In this document: positions 16,732-25,236 of the stretch, piece after piece | How positions within the stretch are numbered: the stretch's first letter is position 1 | Layout of the letters: each line of letters starts with the position of its first letter | DNA from: CAZLRH01 sp964562015 | Lineage (GTDB): Bacteria > Verrucomicrobiota > Verrucomicrobiia > Opitutales > JABDGR01 | DNA length: 64,000 bases | Reading direction: 5' to 3' | Assembly (NCBI GenBank): GCA_964562015.1 | Contig: CAZLRH010000020.1 | Coordinates: forward strand, 1 to 64,000 | Translations under genes and position numbers: made by a program | Notes under the pieces: generated by a model | Told to the model about the DNA's origin: nothing | The model's input: only the letters and a program-made list of their open reading frames with translations | Databases searched by the model: none

Positions 16732-18981
16732 ATGCATTCTTCCCCAAAATTTTCGCTGATCGTTTCTTTGCTGGCGCTACTGGCGGCGAGCCCCGTGCGC
16801 GCCGTCACCACGCAGGGTGCCGTGCAAAACACATACGAGGATTATCAGGACGGACAGTTTGAAAACGTGGCCCTCCCTGCCGACGGCGGGATGAAACTTG
16901 CGCCCGCCCTCGAACGCGTGGCCAAACTCGACGCCTCGGTCATTTGGAAAGCCGTGGCGGACAAGGACGGCAACCTGTATGTCGGCACGGGCAACAACGG
17001 CAAGGTTTTCAAGGTCACGCCCGACGGCAAAAGCGAGTTGGTGTTTCAGCCCGAGGAAGTGCTGACCCGCGCGCTCGCGCTCGATGCGAAGGGCAATCTC
17101 TACATCGGCACGTCGCCCGATGGCCGCGTGTACCGGCTCGCGCCCGGCGGCCGGCCCGAGATTTATTTTGATCCGCCCGACACCTACATCTGGGACCTCG
17201 CGCTGGACAAGGAAGGCCGCCTTTACGTGGCCACCGGCGCGAAAGGCCGCATTTACCGCCTGCCGGTCGATTACCGGCCGGGCCAGCCCGCGGAGGTGTG
17301 GTTCGAGTCGGATCGCACACACATCACCACGCTCGCTTTCGATAATGAAGGCCGCCTGCTCGCTGGCTCGGGTCCGAAGGCTTTGATTTATCGTATCACC
17401 AGCCGTGACCAGAGTGTCGTGCTGGCGAACCCGAACACGGACGAAATCACGGGCATTTATGCGGCGCCCGGCGGCGCGGTTTATTTTTCCACCTTCAATC
17501 GCAGCGGTTCTACGAGCCTCACGCCCCCGCGCCCGACTCCGTCGAGCTCCAGCAGTTCTTCCTCCTCGTCGTCGAGTTCGGACTTGAATGATGACGGCCC
17601 CACTTCGGTCAGTGGCACCACCACCATCACGGTGAGCCCGAGCGGCGCGCCGAGCATCAGTTCCTCAAGCAGCAGTTCGGGGAGCCAGCGCTCGCAGTTG
17701 CTGCGGATTTCGCCGGACGGGTTTGTCGAACCCGTGTGGAGCCTCAGCCGCGTGGGCATTTTCTGTTTCCGGGCCTTGCCGGACGGACACTGGCTGCTCG
17801 GCAGCGACCAGCAGGCACGCCTGTTCTCCGCCGCCAACCCGCAGGACTGGGAATTGCTCCAGCAGGCCAAGGACAGCAGCGAGATTTCCACCCTGCTGCC
17901 CGACCCGGCGGACCCGACGCGCACACTTATTTTCAGCAGCAACCCGGCGCAAATTTTCCGGCTGGGCGCAAAGCCCGCCGCCAAGGGCACGTACACCTGC
18001 GAGGCTTTTGATTCGACCCAGATTTCACGCTGGGGCACCTTGCGTGTGCTGGCTCAACCGCCGCAGCCCGGCAGTCCCCTGGCCGGCGCGAAATGGGAAA
18101 CGCGCACCGGCAACACGCCGAAGCCCGACTCCACTTGGAGCACCTGGAAGGCGGTCGATGACGAGGCTCGCATCGCCAGTCCGGCGGCCCGCTATTTTCA
18201 ATTCCGCGCCACGCTCGACAATCCCGCTGTGGGTGTGCGCAGCCTCGAAATTTTTTACCAGCATTTCAACGCGGCGCCGGTGGTTTCGCGCGTGGGCGTG
18301 GCCCCGGTGGGCGTGGAAATTACGCCGTCGCCGGCCTCGCGGCCCTCGCTGAGCTTGAGCCAGATTGCCGACGGTGATGCGACTTCGACCCTTTCGCCCC
18401 TGCCTGCGCGCCCGCAAGTGCGCCTGACCGGCGATGCTGGCTCGCTGGCAGTGGCCTGGCGCGCCAGCGACCCGAATGGCGACACCCTGCGTTTCAGCGT
18501 GCAGTTGCGCACGGTGGGCGAGGACAAATGGATCACGCTCGCGAACGATTTGGAGAATCCGATTTACTCCTTTTCCACGCGCGGCTTTGCCGACGGTTAC
18601 TACGAGGTCCGCATCACCGCGAGCGACAAGCTCGACAACCTGCCCGGCGAGGCCCGCGAGGGCGACCGCGTCAGCGCGCCGTTCCTGATTGATAATTCGC
18701 CGCCGGAGGTGACGCTGACTTCGCAGTCGGGCGACGCCGCCAGTTTCACGCTGAATTTCCGGGCCAAGGACAGCGCCAGCGTGCTCGACAAGGCCCAATA
18801 CACGCTCGACGGCCAGCCGCCGAAGCCCGCGTTGCCCGAGGGCGGATTGTTTGACCGCCAGGAACTGACCTTCCGCCTCCGCCTCGAACGGTTGAAATCC
18901 GGCCCGCATAGCGTGGTGTTTGAAGTGACCGACGAAGCCGGCAACACCGGCGCGGCCAAGGCCAGTTTTGAGACGCCGTGA
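16732..18981 (+). CDS. Secreted beta-propeller protein with Ser-rich linker and C-terminal beta domains
   Basis: 749 aa. Signal peptide ends near ASPVRAV (residue 24). Residues about 60-260 contain repeats of the type GNLYVGTGNNGKVFKV, GNLYIGTSPDGRVYRL and GRLYVATGAKGRIYRL, which are beta-propeller blades of the SMP-30/NHL/PQQ style. A linker at about 265-320 is dominated by serine. Another propeller-like part follows, then Ig/fibronectin-like segments (DPNGDTLRFSVQLR; DEAGNTGAAKASF). No catalytic motif is visible, so a binding or scaffold role is likely. It lies directly downstream of the S55-type protein and may be its partner or substrate; that is inference. Confidence 0.72.
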   Translation: MHSSPKFSLIVSLLALLAASPVRAVTTQGAVQNTYEDYQDGQFENVALPADGGMKLAPALERVAKLDASVIWKAVADKDGNLYVGTGNNGKVFKVTPDGKSELVFQPEEVLTRALALDAKGNLYIGTSPDGRVYRLAPGGRPEIYFDPPDTYIWDLALDKEGRLYVATGAKGRIYRLPVDYRPGQPAEVWFESDRTHITTLAFDNEGRLLAGSGPKALIYRITSRDQSVVLANPNTDEITGIYAAPGGAVYFSTFNRSGSTSLTPPRPTPSSSSSSSSSSSSSDLNDDGPTSVSGTTTITVSPSGAPSISSSSSSSGSQRSQLLRISPDGFVEPVWSLSRVGIFCFRALPDGHWLLGSDQQARLFSAANPQDWELLQQAKDSSEISTLLPDPADPTRTLIFSSNPAQIFRLGAKPAAKGTYTCEAFDSTQISRWGTLRVLAQPPQPGSPLAGAKWETRTGNTPKPDSTWSTWKAVDDEARIASPAARYFQFRATLDNPAVGVRSLEIFYQHFNAAPVVSRVGVAPVGVEITPSPASRPSLSLSQIADGDATSTLSPLPARPQVRLTGDAGSLAVAWRASDPNGDTLRFSVQLRTVGEDKWITLANDLENPIYSFSTRGFADGYYEVRITASDKLDNLPGEAREGDRVSAPFLIDNSPPEVTLTSQSGDAASFTLNFRAKDSASVLDKAQYTLDGQPPKPALPEGGLFDRQELTFRLRLERLKSGPHSVVFEVTDEAGNTGAAKASFETP

Positions 18982-19048
18982 ATGCGCCCCACCCAAGGGA
19001 GGGCGAATCGGACTGGCCGATCATGAATCAAAGGTGTAGTTTTTCACC

Positions 19049-19246
19049 ATGAGTGAAATCATTTTTGAGGTGCGAGAAGACGAGGTGGATGGAGGCTACA
19101 CCGCCTCGGCGCTGGGTGTCGGTATCCACACCCAGGGCGAGACTGTGGAAGAACTGCGCGCCAATGTGAAAGAAGCAGTGGATTGCTATTATGATGAGAA
19201 GATGAAGGCACCGAACATCATTCGCTTTCGTGGTAGGCGAGACTAA
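19049..19246 (+). CDS. HicB-like antitoxin-family protein
   Basis: 65 aa. The pattern EVREDEVDGGYTASALGVGIHTQGETVEELRANVKEAV is the short HicB fold found in hicAB toxin-antitoxin modules and in orphan HicB proteins. No C-terminal DNA-binding domain is present. A HicA toxin would be expected immediately up- or downstream. Only a short open stretch reminiscent of a HicA N-terminus follows before a palindromic repeat interrupts it. This is probably an orphan antitoxin. Confidence 0.8.
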   Translation: MSEIIFEVREDEVDGGYTASALGVGIHTQGETVEELRANVKEAVDCYYDEKMKAPNIIRFRGRRD

Positions 19247-19294
19247 GTGCTTGCCCGAAGAAGTTCCCTTAGGATAGTGGAACAGTTTGGAGGG
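19247..19294 (+). pseudogene. Possible hicA remnant cut off by a palindromic repeat
   Basis: A GTG directly abuts the hicB-like stop and opens a short reading frame with LARRSSLRIVEQFGG. This loosely resembles the start of HicA proteins (Ser-containing loop, then an amphipathic helix ending in FG). The frame then runs into the double-hairpin repeat at 19290. No GSH motif of the HicA toxin is seen downstream. The resemblance is short and could be chance. Confidence 0.3.
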
Positions 19295-19361
19295 GTAGGG
19301 ACGCCTCTCCGAGGCGTCCGTCCCGATGGCTATCGGGCTTTCGGAGAAACGTCCCTACCTC
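19290..19361. repeat. Double-hairpin palindromic element (GTAGGGACG type)
   Basis: Outer arms GGTAGGGACG and CGTCCCTACC pair. Each arm also continues into its own small stem: GGACGCCTC / GAGGCGTCC around the loop TCC on the left, and GAAA / TTTC within GGACGTTTC-TCC-GAAA on the right (read on the minus strand). A third stem, CCCGAT / ATCGGG, lies at the centre. The CC/GG to TT/AA difference between arms is compensatory. It lies directly after the hicB-like gene. Confidence 0.8.
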
Positions 19362-19408
19362 AAAAGAACGAATTGTTACCTGCCACTTGGTGTCATAGAA
19401 AGAAAATA

Positions 19409-19470
19409 ACCACAAAAAGCACAAAAGGCACAAAACATTGATTGACTGTGCCTCTTGTGCTTTTTGTGGT
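19409..19470. repeat. Period-9 palindrome, family A copy 1 (CACAAAAAG type)
   Basis: The left arm is ACCACAAAAAG then CACAAAAGG then CACAAAA; the right arm is its near-perfect reverse complement. Within each arm the unit CACAAAANN repeats every 9 nt. It lies 109 nt upstream of aroD. A second copy lies just downstream of aroD. Confidence 0.88.
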
Positions 19471-19578
19471 CAAAAATTTAAAGGGGAGTTATTTCTCAGC
19501 CGCCAACTGGCAAATAATCACATCCGTGTCATCCAGGGTTAGAATTATTTTTTGCATTAAATTTATATTCATTTCGCC

Positions 19579-20304
19579 ATGAAACGCTTCACCCAAGTCC
19601 CGCAAATCGTCGGGACCGTCAGTTCCCTCGCCATGCTGGCTGCCGTAGTACGGCAGCCCTTGCGCAAACGCGTGGCGGACTGCATCGAGGCGCGGCTGGA
19701 TGCGTTGCCTGAAGGCGAACACACAAAGGCACTCGAACTCTGCGCCAAATTGGAACGCTCGGGCACGCCGGTCATCGTCACCCTGCGTGAAGGCAATCAG
19801 TGGACGAAGGGCGACGTGGCGCGCCTTGAAACCTTTTGCCAGGCGCTCGCGGTGGTCACTTACGTGGACATCGAGGACGACAGCAAGCTGGCCCGCGCAG
19901 TGGCCGCGCTCGCGCGGAAAGGGAAAAAGCAGGCCATTATTTCCTATCACGATTTCAAGCAAACGCCGACCCTGCCCCAATTACTTAAAGTGGTGGACAA
20001 AGCCGTGCGCGACGGCGCCGCCGTCGTAAAGCTGGCCACCATGGTCAACGAACTGGCCGACCACGCCGTCTTGACGGGGCTCCTTCACGCGCGCCCGAAG
20101 GTAAAACTCGCGGTGCTCGGCATGGGCGCGGGCGGAATTTCGCTCCGCGCGTATTTACCCGCGGCGGGTTCGCTGCTGGCGTACGGATTTTTGGGCAAGA
20201 GCATGGCCCCCGGCCAATTGCCCTGCGCCACCCTGAGCGAGATTCTCCGCGCCACCTGCCCGCCGTACGAGGCGCAGTATCGCGCCCGCACTGGTAGGGC
20301 GTGA
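19579..20304 (+). CDS. aroD: 3-dehydroquinate dehydratase, type I
   Basis: 241 aa shikimate-pathway enzyme that dehydrates 3-dehydroquinate to 3-dehydroshikimate. Type I catalytic residues are visible: His124 in ISYHDF (general acid/base) and Lys151 in VVKLATM (Schiff base). The C-terminal loop GMGAGGISLR holds the substrate-binding Arg190, followed by YGFLGKSMAPGQLP. The serine usually next to that arginine is shifted by one position. Monocistronic in appearance. It is bracketed on both sides by copies of the same CACAAAAAG palindrome. Confidence 0.93.
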   Translation: MKRFTQVPQIVGTVSSLAMLAAVVRQPLRKRVADCIEARLDALPEGEHTKALELCAKLERSGTPVIVTLREGNQWTKGDVARLETFCQALAVVTYVDIEDDSKLARAVAALARKGKKQAIISYHDFKQTPTLPQLLKVVDKAVRDGAAVVKLATMVNELADHAVLTGLLHARPKVKLAVLGMGAGGISLRAYLPAAGSLLAYGFLGKSMAPGQLPCATLSEILRATCPPYEAQYRARTGRA

Positions 20305-20339
20305 AAACGGTAGATTTTGCGGACATACCGGAGTGGTTA

Positions 20340-20403
20340 ACCACAAAAAGCACAAGAAGCACAAAACCTTGGCAGCTAGGCGCTTTTTGTGCATTTTGTG
20401 GCT
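20340..20403. repeat. Period-9 palindrome, family A copy 2
   Basis: The left arm reads ACCACAAAAAG, CACAAGAAG, CACAAAAC; the right arm read on the minus strand is AGCCACAAAATG, CACAAAAAG, CGC. It is the same family as the element upstream of aroD and begins 36 nt after the aroD stop. Confidence 0.86.
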
Positions 20404-20482
20404 ATCCTATTTGAAATATTCTAATTGCGAGCGCTAAGCCCAAATGGGCGGCTTTTGAAAGTCTGTTTGCGTTTTTGAGGAA

Positions 20483-21193
20483 ATGACTACGATTGGCACC
20501 CAATTAAACCCTTGCGCCCGAGGCCTCCGCTTGGGCCTTACCGGCGGTATGGGTTGCGGGAAAAGCACCGTCGCGTCGTTTTTTCGCGAGGCGGGCTTTG
20601 CCGTGCTGGAATCTGACTACCTCGTGCGCGAATTATGGGAGCAGGACGCGGAGGTGCAGGAGGCGGCGCTCGCGCGGTGGGGAGAAGACGTTAAACAAGA
20701 AGGTGGAAGGTGGAAGGTAGAAGATAAAAGCCAGAGGGCAGAAACTGGAAATCAGCAGTCAGAAATCAGTACTCCGCAATTCCGCGCCTCCATCGACCGC
20801 CGCAAGGTCGCGGAGATTGTTTTCGCCGATCCCGCGGAATTGGAATGGCTCGAAAATCTGCTGCATCCGAAGGTGCGGGTGCGCTGGCAGGCGGCACTGG
20901 CCGCGGCACCGGAGCAGGACTGGCTGGTCGAGATTCCCCTGCTCTTTGAAAAAAACCTTGCGTCTGGCTTCGATTTCACCCTTTGTGTATGGGCAAGCCC
21001 CGCCACGCAGGCCCAGCGCCTGGCTCAGCGGGGGTTGTCTCCGACTGAAATGGCCGCCCGGCAGGCGCGACAGTGGCCGCTGCAAGACAAAGCCGCGCGG
21101 GCCGATTTGGTGGTGAGCAACGATGGAAGCCCCGGTTTTCTGCGCCGCCAGGTCGAATGGCTCGCCGCCCGCTTCCGCCGCCCCTCCCTGTGA
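20483..21193 (+). CDS. coaE: Dephospho-CoA kinase carrying an in-frame heptamer-repeat insertion
   Basis: 236 aa; last step of coenzyme A synthesis (ATP-dependent phosphorylation of dephospho-CoA). The P-loop is GMGCGKST (residues about 22-29), then AGFAVLESDYLVREL (substrate-binding Asp), FRASIDRRKVAEIVFADP, LLHPKVRVRW, and VEIPLLFEK with the conserved Glu-Ile-Pro-Leu-Leu. CoaE is usually about 200 aa. Residues about 72-98 are extra and are encoded by ten consecutive degenerate 7-nt repeats. The insertion keeps the frame and lies after the ALARWGED segment. The rest of the protein is intact, so the enzyme is probably functional. Confidence 0.92.
   Translation: MTTIGTQLNPCARGLRLGLTGGMGCGKSTVASFFREAGFAVLESDYLVRELWEQDAEVQEAALARWGEDVKQEGGRWKVEDKSQRAETGNQQSEISTPQFRASIDRRKVAEIVFADPAELEWLENLLHPKVRVRWQAALAAAPEQDWLVEIPLLFEKNLASGFDFTLCVWASPATQAQRLAQRGLSPTEMAARQARQWPLQDKAARADLVVSNDGSPGFLRRQVEWLAARFRRPSL
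20702..20771 (+). repeat. Degenerate heptamer array inside coaE
   Basis: Ten 7-nt units can be read without a break: GGTGGAA twice, GGTAGAA, GATAAAA, GCCAGAG, GGCAGAA, ACTGGAA, ATCAGCA, GTCAGAA, ATCAGTA. The loose consensus is NNNRRAA. Two more weak units may precede it. The 70-nt block lies entirely within the coding sequence. Confidence 0.85.
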
Positions 21194-21274
21194 ATGGACC
21201 TTTTCCCGTTGGTATTTAATCCGCTCCCGCTCGGGACGCGGTCACTCCATTCTCGCCGATTTTCCGGAAAAGAT

Positions 21275-21374
21275 TTTTGGACAGAATTAACAAAATTAAC
21301 CGAATTTATCGAAACCATTTGAGCGGAGTTTGCGCATCTTTAATTCCATAAATTCGGTTAATTCTGTCAAAAAT
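21275..21374. repeat. Period-9 palindrome, family B copy 1 (GAATTAACA type), in the rho leader
   Basis: The left arm contains GAATTAACA, AAATTAACC, GAATTTATC; the right arm read on the minus strand has GAATTAACC, GAATTTAT. The left arm has one more 9-nt unit, so the two arms can pair in more than one register. Its inner edge is 37 nt before the rho start codon. Confidence 0.85.
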
Positions 21375-21411
21375 CCGTTCCCTCTCTTTCCCTTCATTTT
21401 TCTTCCCACGC

Positions 21412-23445
21412 ATGAGTGACAAGGACAAATCCACCGCCGATTCGGCGGCTCCCAAACGCCGCGGCCGCCGCCCCAAGCTGACCGCCCCCGCCGCCAATGA
21501 TTGGTCGGAGCCAACCACGACCGAGGCCCCGGCACCCACTGCGGCCCGTGGCCGTGGCCGCCGCCCCAGCCGCGCCGCCGCCCCGGAGGCTCCGCCGGCG
21601 CCCGAGCCGAAGGCCGACTCGCCGGGCGAGCAGGTGCCCATGACTTTCAGCACGTCGGACGACGATTTGCGCGACCAACCGCGCGGACGCGACCGCGAGC
21701 CCGAATTGCAGGACCAGCGCGAATCGAATGAACCTGCGCCGAGTTCCGAGCCACCCCCGTCCGAGGGCAGCGCAGCGCCTGCCGGGCAAGACAACGGCGG
21801 CGCGCCGGGTCCGAACGGCCCGGTGCCGCAGCGGGGCGGTCCGCCGGATCGCGGAAACTTTAATCAAAATCGCGGCCCTCAACAGCGTCCGTGGGAGAAC
21901 AAGCCCTGGCGCAACAACAACGACCGCTTCAACCGCGATCGCGATTTCAAAAAAGGGAAGTTCAACAAGCCGTACCCGCCGCAGGGTGGGGGCGCCAATC
22001 GTCCGCCGTTCAAGCCACCCTTCGCCGCCAACAAGCCCCGGCCCTGGCAAGGTCCGCCCGTGGCCACCGATGCCGACACCGGCAATTTGAATCTGGGCGA
22101 GCTACCCTTTTGGGAAGCCCTGTCGCGCCTTGAGGACATGGAGCGCATGACCGAGGAAGTCTTTAAGCACACCGACGAAGGATTGGATTTCAACCGCCTC
22201 TACACGCTAGGCCTGCGCGAGTTGGAGGCGGAGGCCCGCGGCGCCGGCATTGCGGTGCCGCCGGTACCCATTCGCCGCCACCTGGTGCGCGATTTGATGC
22301 GCGACGCCCGCGCCCACGAGCGCCCAGTGCGTCTGACGGGCGTTTTGGAATTGCTGGAGGAAAACCACGGCATTCTCGTGTACACGCCGGATAATTTCCG
22401 CATCCGCGCGCACAGTTGCTTCGTGCCGCAACGCCTTATGGACCGCTGGGGCCTGCGCCGCGGTCACGAAGTGGAAGTCTGGGCCCACGCGCCGCGCGAC
22501 AACGAAAGCTGTCCGTTTGCGCTCAAGATTATTACGGTCAATGGCCGTCCGCCCGAAGACGTGGCGCAAATCATTCCCTTCACGGAATTGGTGCCGTATT
22601 ACCCGACGGAGCGTTTCCTGCTCGAAACCGGTCCGGACGCAAAATGGGACAATAATTCCATGCGCGTGGTGGACTTGCTCACACCGATCGGCTTGGGCCA
22701 GCGCGGGCTGATTGTGGCCCCGCCGCGCACAGGCAAGACCGTCCTCATGCAGGGCATCGCCAACTCCATCCGCGCCAACCGTCCCGACATCCACATGATC
22801 ATCCTGCTGGTGGATGAGCGCCCGGAAGAAGTGACGGATTTCCGGCGCACCGTGCAAGGCGCCGAGGTCATATCCTCGACGTTTGACGAACCCGCCGAGA
22901 GCCATGTGCACGCCGCGGAAATGGTCATCGAAAAAGCCCGGCGCATGATTGAGTACGGCCGGCACGTGGTCATTTTGCTTGACTCCATCACCCGCCTGGC
23001 GCGCGCGTACAACACGCTCATGCCCAGCAGCGGCAAAATTCTGTCGGGCGGCGTCGAGGCCAGCGCGTTGCAGAAGCCGAAGCGCTTTTTCGGCTCGGCC
23101 CGCAACATCGAGGGCGGCGGTTCGCTGACCATCCTGGGCACGGCGTTGATTGAGACCGGCAGCAAAATGGACGAGGTCATTTTCGAGGAATTCAAGGGCA
23201 CCGGCAACATGGAGCTCGACCTCGACCGCGCCTTGTCCGACAAGCGCATCTTCCCGTCCATGAGTTTTGAAAAGAGCGGCACGCGCAAGGAAGAGCTGCT
23301 TTATCACCCGGACGAACTGCAAAAAATTTATTCGTTGCGTCGCGCCATGAAAGGTGTACCTTCAACCGAAGCGATGGAAATGCTCATACAGCGCGTGAAG
23401 AAAACCAAATCTAACGCGGAATTTCTGATGAGTCTCAGTCGCTGA
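21412..23445 (+). CDS. rho: Transcription termination factor Rho with long disordered N-terminus
   Basis: 677 aa; about 420 is usual. Residues 1-220 are Pro/Arg/Ala/Asn-rich and appear disordered, with an RG/N-rich segment (PWENKPWRNNNDRFNRD). The Rho N-terminal helical domain begins near LPFWEALSRLEDM. The RNA-binding cold-shock-like domain contains GVLELLEENHGILVY. The hexameric ATPase domain has Walker A APPRTGKTVL (about 437-446), VLLVDERPEEVTDF-type residues, and the SGGVEASALQKPKRFFGSARN secondary RNA-binding loops. The start is preceded by a C/T-rich leader and a palindromic repeat. Confidence 0.95.
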   Translation: MSDKDKSTADSAAPKRRGRRPKLTAPAANDWSEPTTTEAPAPTAARGRGRRPSRAAAPEAPPAPEPKADSPGEQVPMTFSTSDDDLRDQPRGRDREPELQDQRESNEPAPSSEPPPSEGSAAPAGQDNGGAPGPNGPVPQRGGPPDRGNFNQNRGPQQRPWENKPWRNNNDRFNRDRDFKKGKFNKPYPPQGGGANRPPFKPPFAANKPRPWQGPPVATDADTGNLNLGELPFWEALSRLEDMERMTEEVFKHTDEGLDFNRLYTLGLRELEAEARGAGIAVPPVPIRRHLVRDLMRDARAHERPVRLTGVLELLEENHGILVYTPDNFRIRAHSCFVPQRLMDRWGLRRGHEVEVWAHAPRDNESCPFALKIITVNGRPPEDVAQIIPFTELVPYYPTERFLLETGPDAKWDNNSMRVVDLLTPIGLGQRGLIVAPPRTGKTVLMQGIANSIRANRPDIHMIILLVDERPEEVTDFRRTVQGAEVISSTFDEPAESHVHAAEMVIEKARRMIEYGRHVVILLDSITRLARAYNTLMPSSGKILSGGVEASALQKPKRFFGSARNIEGGGSLTILGTALIETGSKMDEVIFEEFKGTGNMELDLDRALSDKRIFPSMSFEKSGTRKEELLYHPDELQKIYSLRRAMKGVPSTEAMEMLIQRVKKTKSNAEFLMSLSR

Positions 23446-23493
23446 TCCCCTCTTCCCTTAATCCCCAAAGCCCGTTCCCGCGGAGTAAAAGGC

Positions 23494-25212
23494 GTGACCT
23501 CAGCCGACGATTTCGTAATCCAACTCATCCTCGACAAGGGCCTCGTGACTGCCGATGCGGTCGAGGCTGCGCGCAGCCAAGTCAGCCCCGAGACGCCGGG
23601 TGACCAGGTGGACAGCGCCGTGCTGGATATATTGTTCAAGGCGCAGACGGTGACCCCGGAAGCGGTGACCAACGTGCTGGCCCAGGAGTTCAACATGGAA
23701 GTGGCCATGATGGCCGAAGTCCGCCCGTCGGCGGAGGCGCTGGCGCTCATCAATCGCGAAAACGCGGTGCGCTACAAAGTCATCCCGCTCGAGGCCGACC
23801 CCAAGGTCAAGATGATCATGGTCGCCATTGCCGACCCGTTCAATGTGGATATCGTGGACAGCTTGAGCAAGATGCTCGGCTTCACGGTCAACACCCTGCT
23901 CGCGACGCCGAAGTCCATTGAGGATGCCATCAATGACAACTACGAGGGCGGCGATGAGGCTGCCGGCGCGTACGGAGACCTTTTTTCAGCCGAGGACTTC
24001 AAAAGCAGCGATGCGGACAAGGCCGCCAAGGCCAAGGCGCTCAAGGAAAATGACGCGCCCATCATCCGCTACGTGCAAATGCTCATCAGCGAGGCCGTCA
24101 AGCGCCGCGCTTCGGACATTCACCTCGAACCGTTGGAAAAGCGCTTCCGCGTGCGGTATCGCATTGACGGTGTTTTGCTCGAGGTGGAAAGCCCGCCCAA
24201 GCGCCTGCAGCCCCCGATCATTTCCCGCCTGAAGCTTATGGCCAACGTAAGTTTGGCCGAAAAGCGCATCCCGCAGGACGGACGCATCCAGGCCAACGTC
24301 GGCGCCAAGGACATCGACTTGCGCGTCTCGATTCTGCCGACGGTTTACGGCGAAAGTATCGTCATGCGTATTCTGGACAAGGAAGGCCTGCGCCTCGGCT
24401 TGCCGGAATTGGGCTTCTTGTCCGACGACCAGGTGGTCTTTGAAAAAATCGTCGGCATGGCGGACGGCATCTTCCTCGTCACCGGCCCGACCGGTTCCGG
24501 CAAGTCCACGACCCTTTATTGCGCGTTGAATTACATCAACCAGCCCGACCGGAAGATCATCACCGTTGAAGACCCGGTCGAGTACCAGCTCAGCGGCATC
24601 AATCAGGTGCAAGTGCGCAAGGACGTGGACATGACCTTCTCCCGCGCCTTGCGCGCGATGCTGCGGCAAGCCCCGAACATCATCATGATCGGGGAAATTC
24701 GCGACTTGGAGACGGCGGAAATCGCGATCAACGCCTCGCTCACCGGTCACATGGTGTTCTCCACGCTGCACACGAACGACGCCCCCAGCGCCGTCACGCG
24801 CTTGGTGGACATCGGAGTGAAGCCGTTCCTGGTTTCCGCTTCCTTGCGCGCCGCGCTCGCCCAGCGCCTCGTGCGCCGCATTTGCAGCCAGTGCAAAAAG
24901 CCCTACACGCCCGAACTCAAGGAATTGATGAGCATCGGCCTGACGGAGGCGCAAATCGCGTCCGCCACCTTCATGAAGGGCGAAGGCTGCACACGCTGCA
25001 GCGGCGTCGGCTACCGCGGCCGCATGGGTGTGTTTGAAATGGTCCTCATCAACGAGGAATTGCAGACCATGATCTACGACAACCGGACGTTGGTGGATCT
25101 GCGCAACAAATCCCGCGAGTTGGGCATGCGGACCATGCGCGAGGACGGCTTGCGCAAAATCACCGCCGGCATGACCACCATCGAGGAAGTGGTGTATGCC
25201 ACGGTCGTCTAA
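23494..25212 (+). CDS. pilB: Type IV pilus/type II secretion assembly ATPase, PilB/GspE family (first copy)
   Basis: 572 aa from GTG 23494. N-terminal MshEN-type domain (about 1-160), then RRASDIHLEPLEKRFRVRYRIDG. Walker A is GPTGSGKSTT (about 331-340), the Asp box is TVEDPVEYQ, Walker B is IIMIGEIRDLETAE, and the His box is STLHTNDAP. A zinc-ribbon-like pair CSQC and CTRC (about 465-510) is characteristic of PilB/GspE. It powers filament extension. The next gene is a pilT, giving an extension-retraction pair. Confidence 0.92.
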   Translation: MTSADDFVIQLILDKGLVTADAVEAARSQVSPETPGDQVDSAVLDILFKAQTVTPEAVTNVLAQEFNMEVAMMAEVRPSAEALALINRENAVRYKVIPLEADPKVKMIMVAIADPFNVDIVDSLSKMLGFTVNTLLATPKSIEDAINDNYEGGDEAAGAYGDLFSAEDFKSSDADKAAKAKALKENDAPIIRYVQMLISEAVKRRASDIHLEPLEKRFRVRYRIDGVLLEVESPPKRLQPPIISRLKLMANVSLAEKRIPQDGRIQANVGAKDIDLRVSILPTVYGESIVMRILDKEGLRLGLPELGFLSDDQVVFEKIVGMADGIFLVTGPTGSGKSTTLYCALNYINQPDRKIITVEDPVEYQLSGINQVQVRKDVDMTFSRALRAMLRQAPNIIMIGEIRDLETAEIAINASLTGHMVFSTLHTNDAPSAVTRLVDIGVKPFLVSASLRAALAQRLVRRICSQCKKPYTPELKELMSIGLTEAQIASATFMKGEGCTRCSGVGYRGRMGVFEMVLINEELQTMIYDNRTLVDLRNKSRELGMRTMREDGLRKITAGMTTIEEVVYATVV

Positions 25213-25236
25213 ACTTTTCATTCCGTCGCCCCGGCC

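Noticed and set aside
19409..21374. A CRISPR-like array from the repeated short units near aroD and rho
   Set aside because: Units are contiguous 7- or 9-mers arranged as palindromes, with no unique spacers of constant length and no cas genes.
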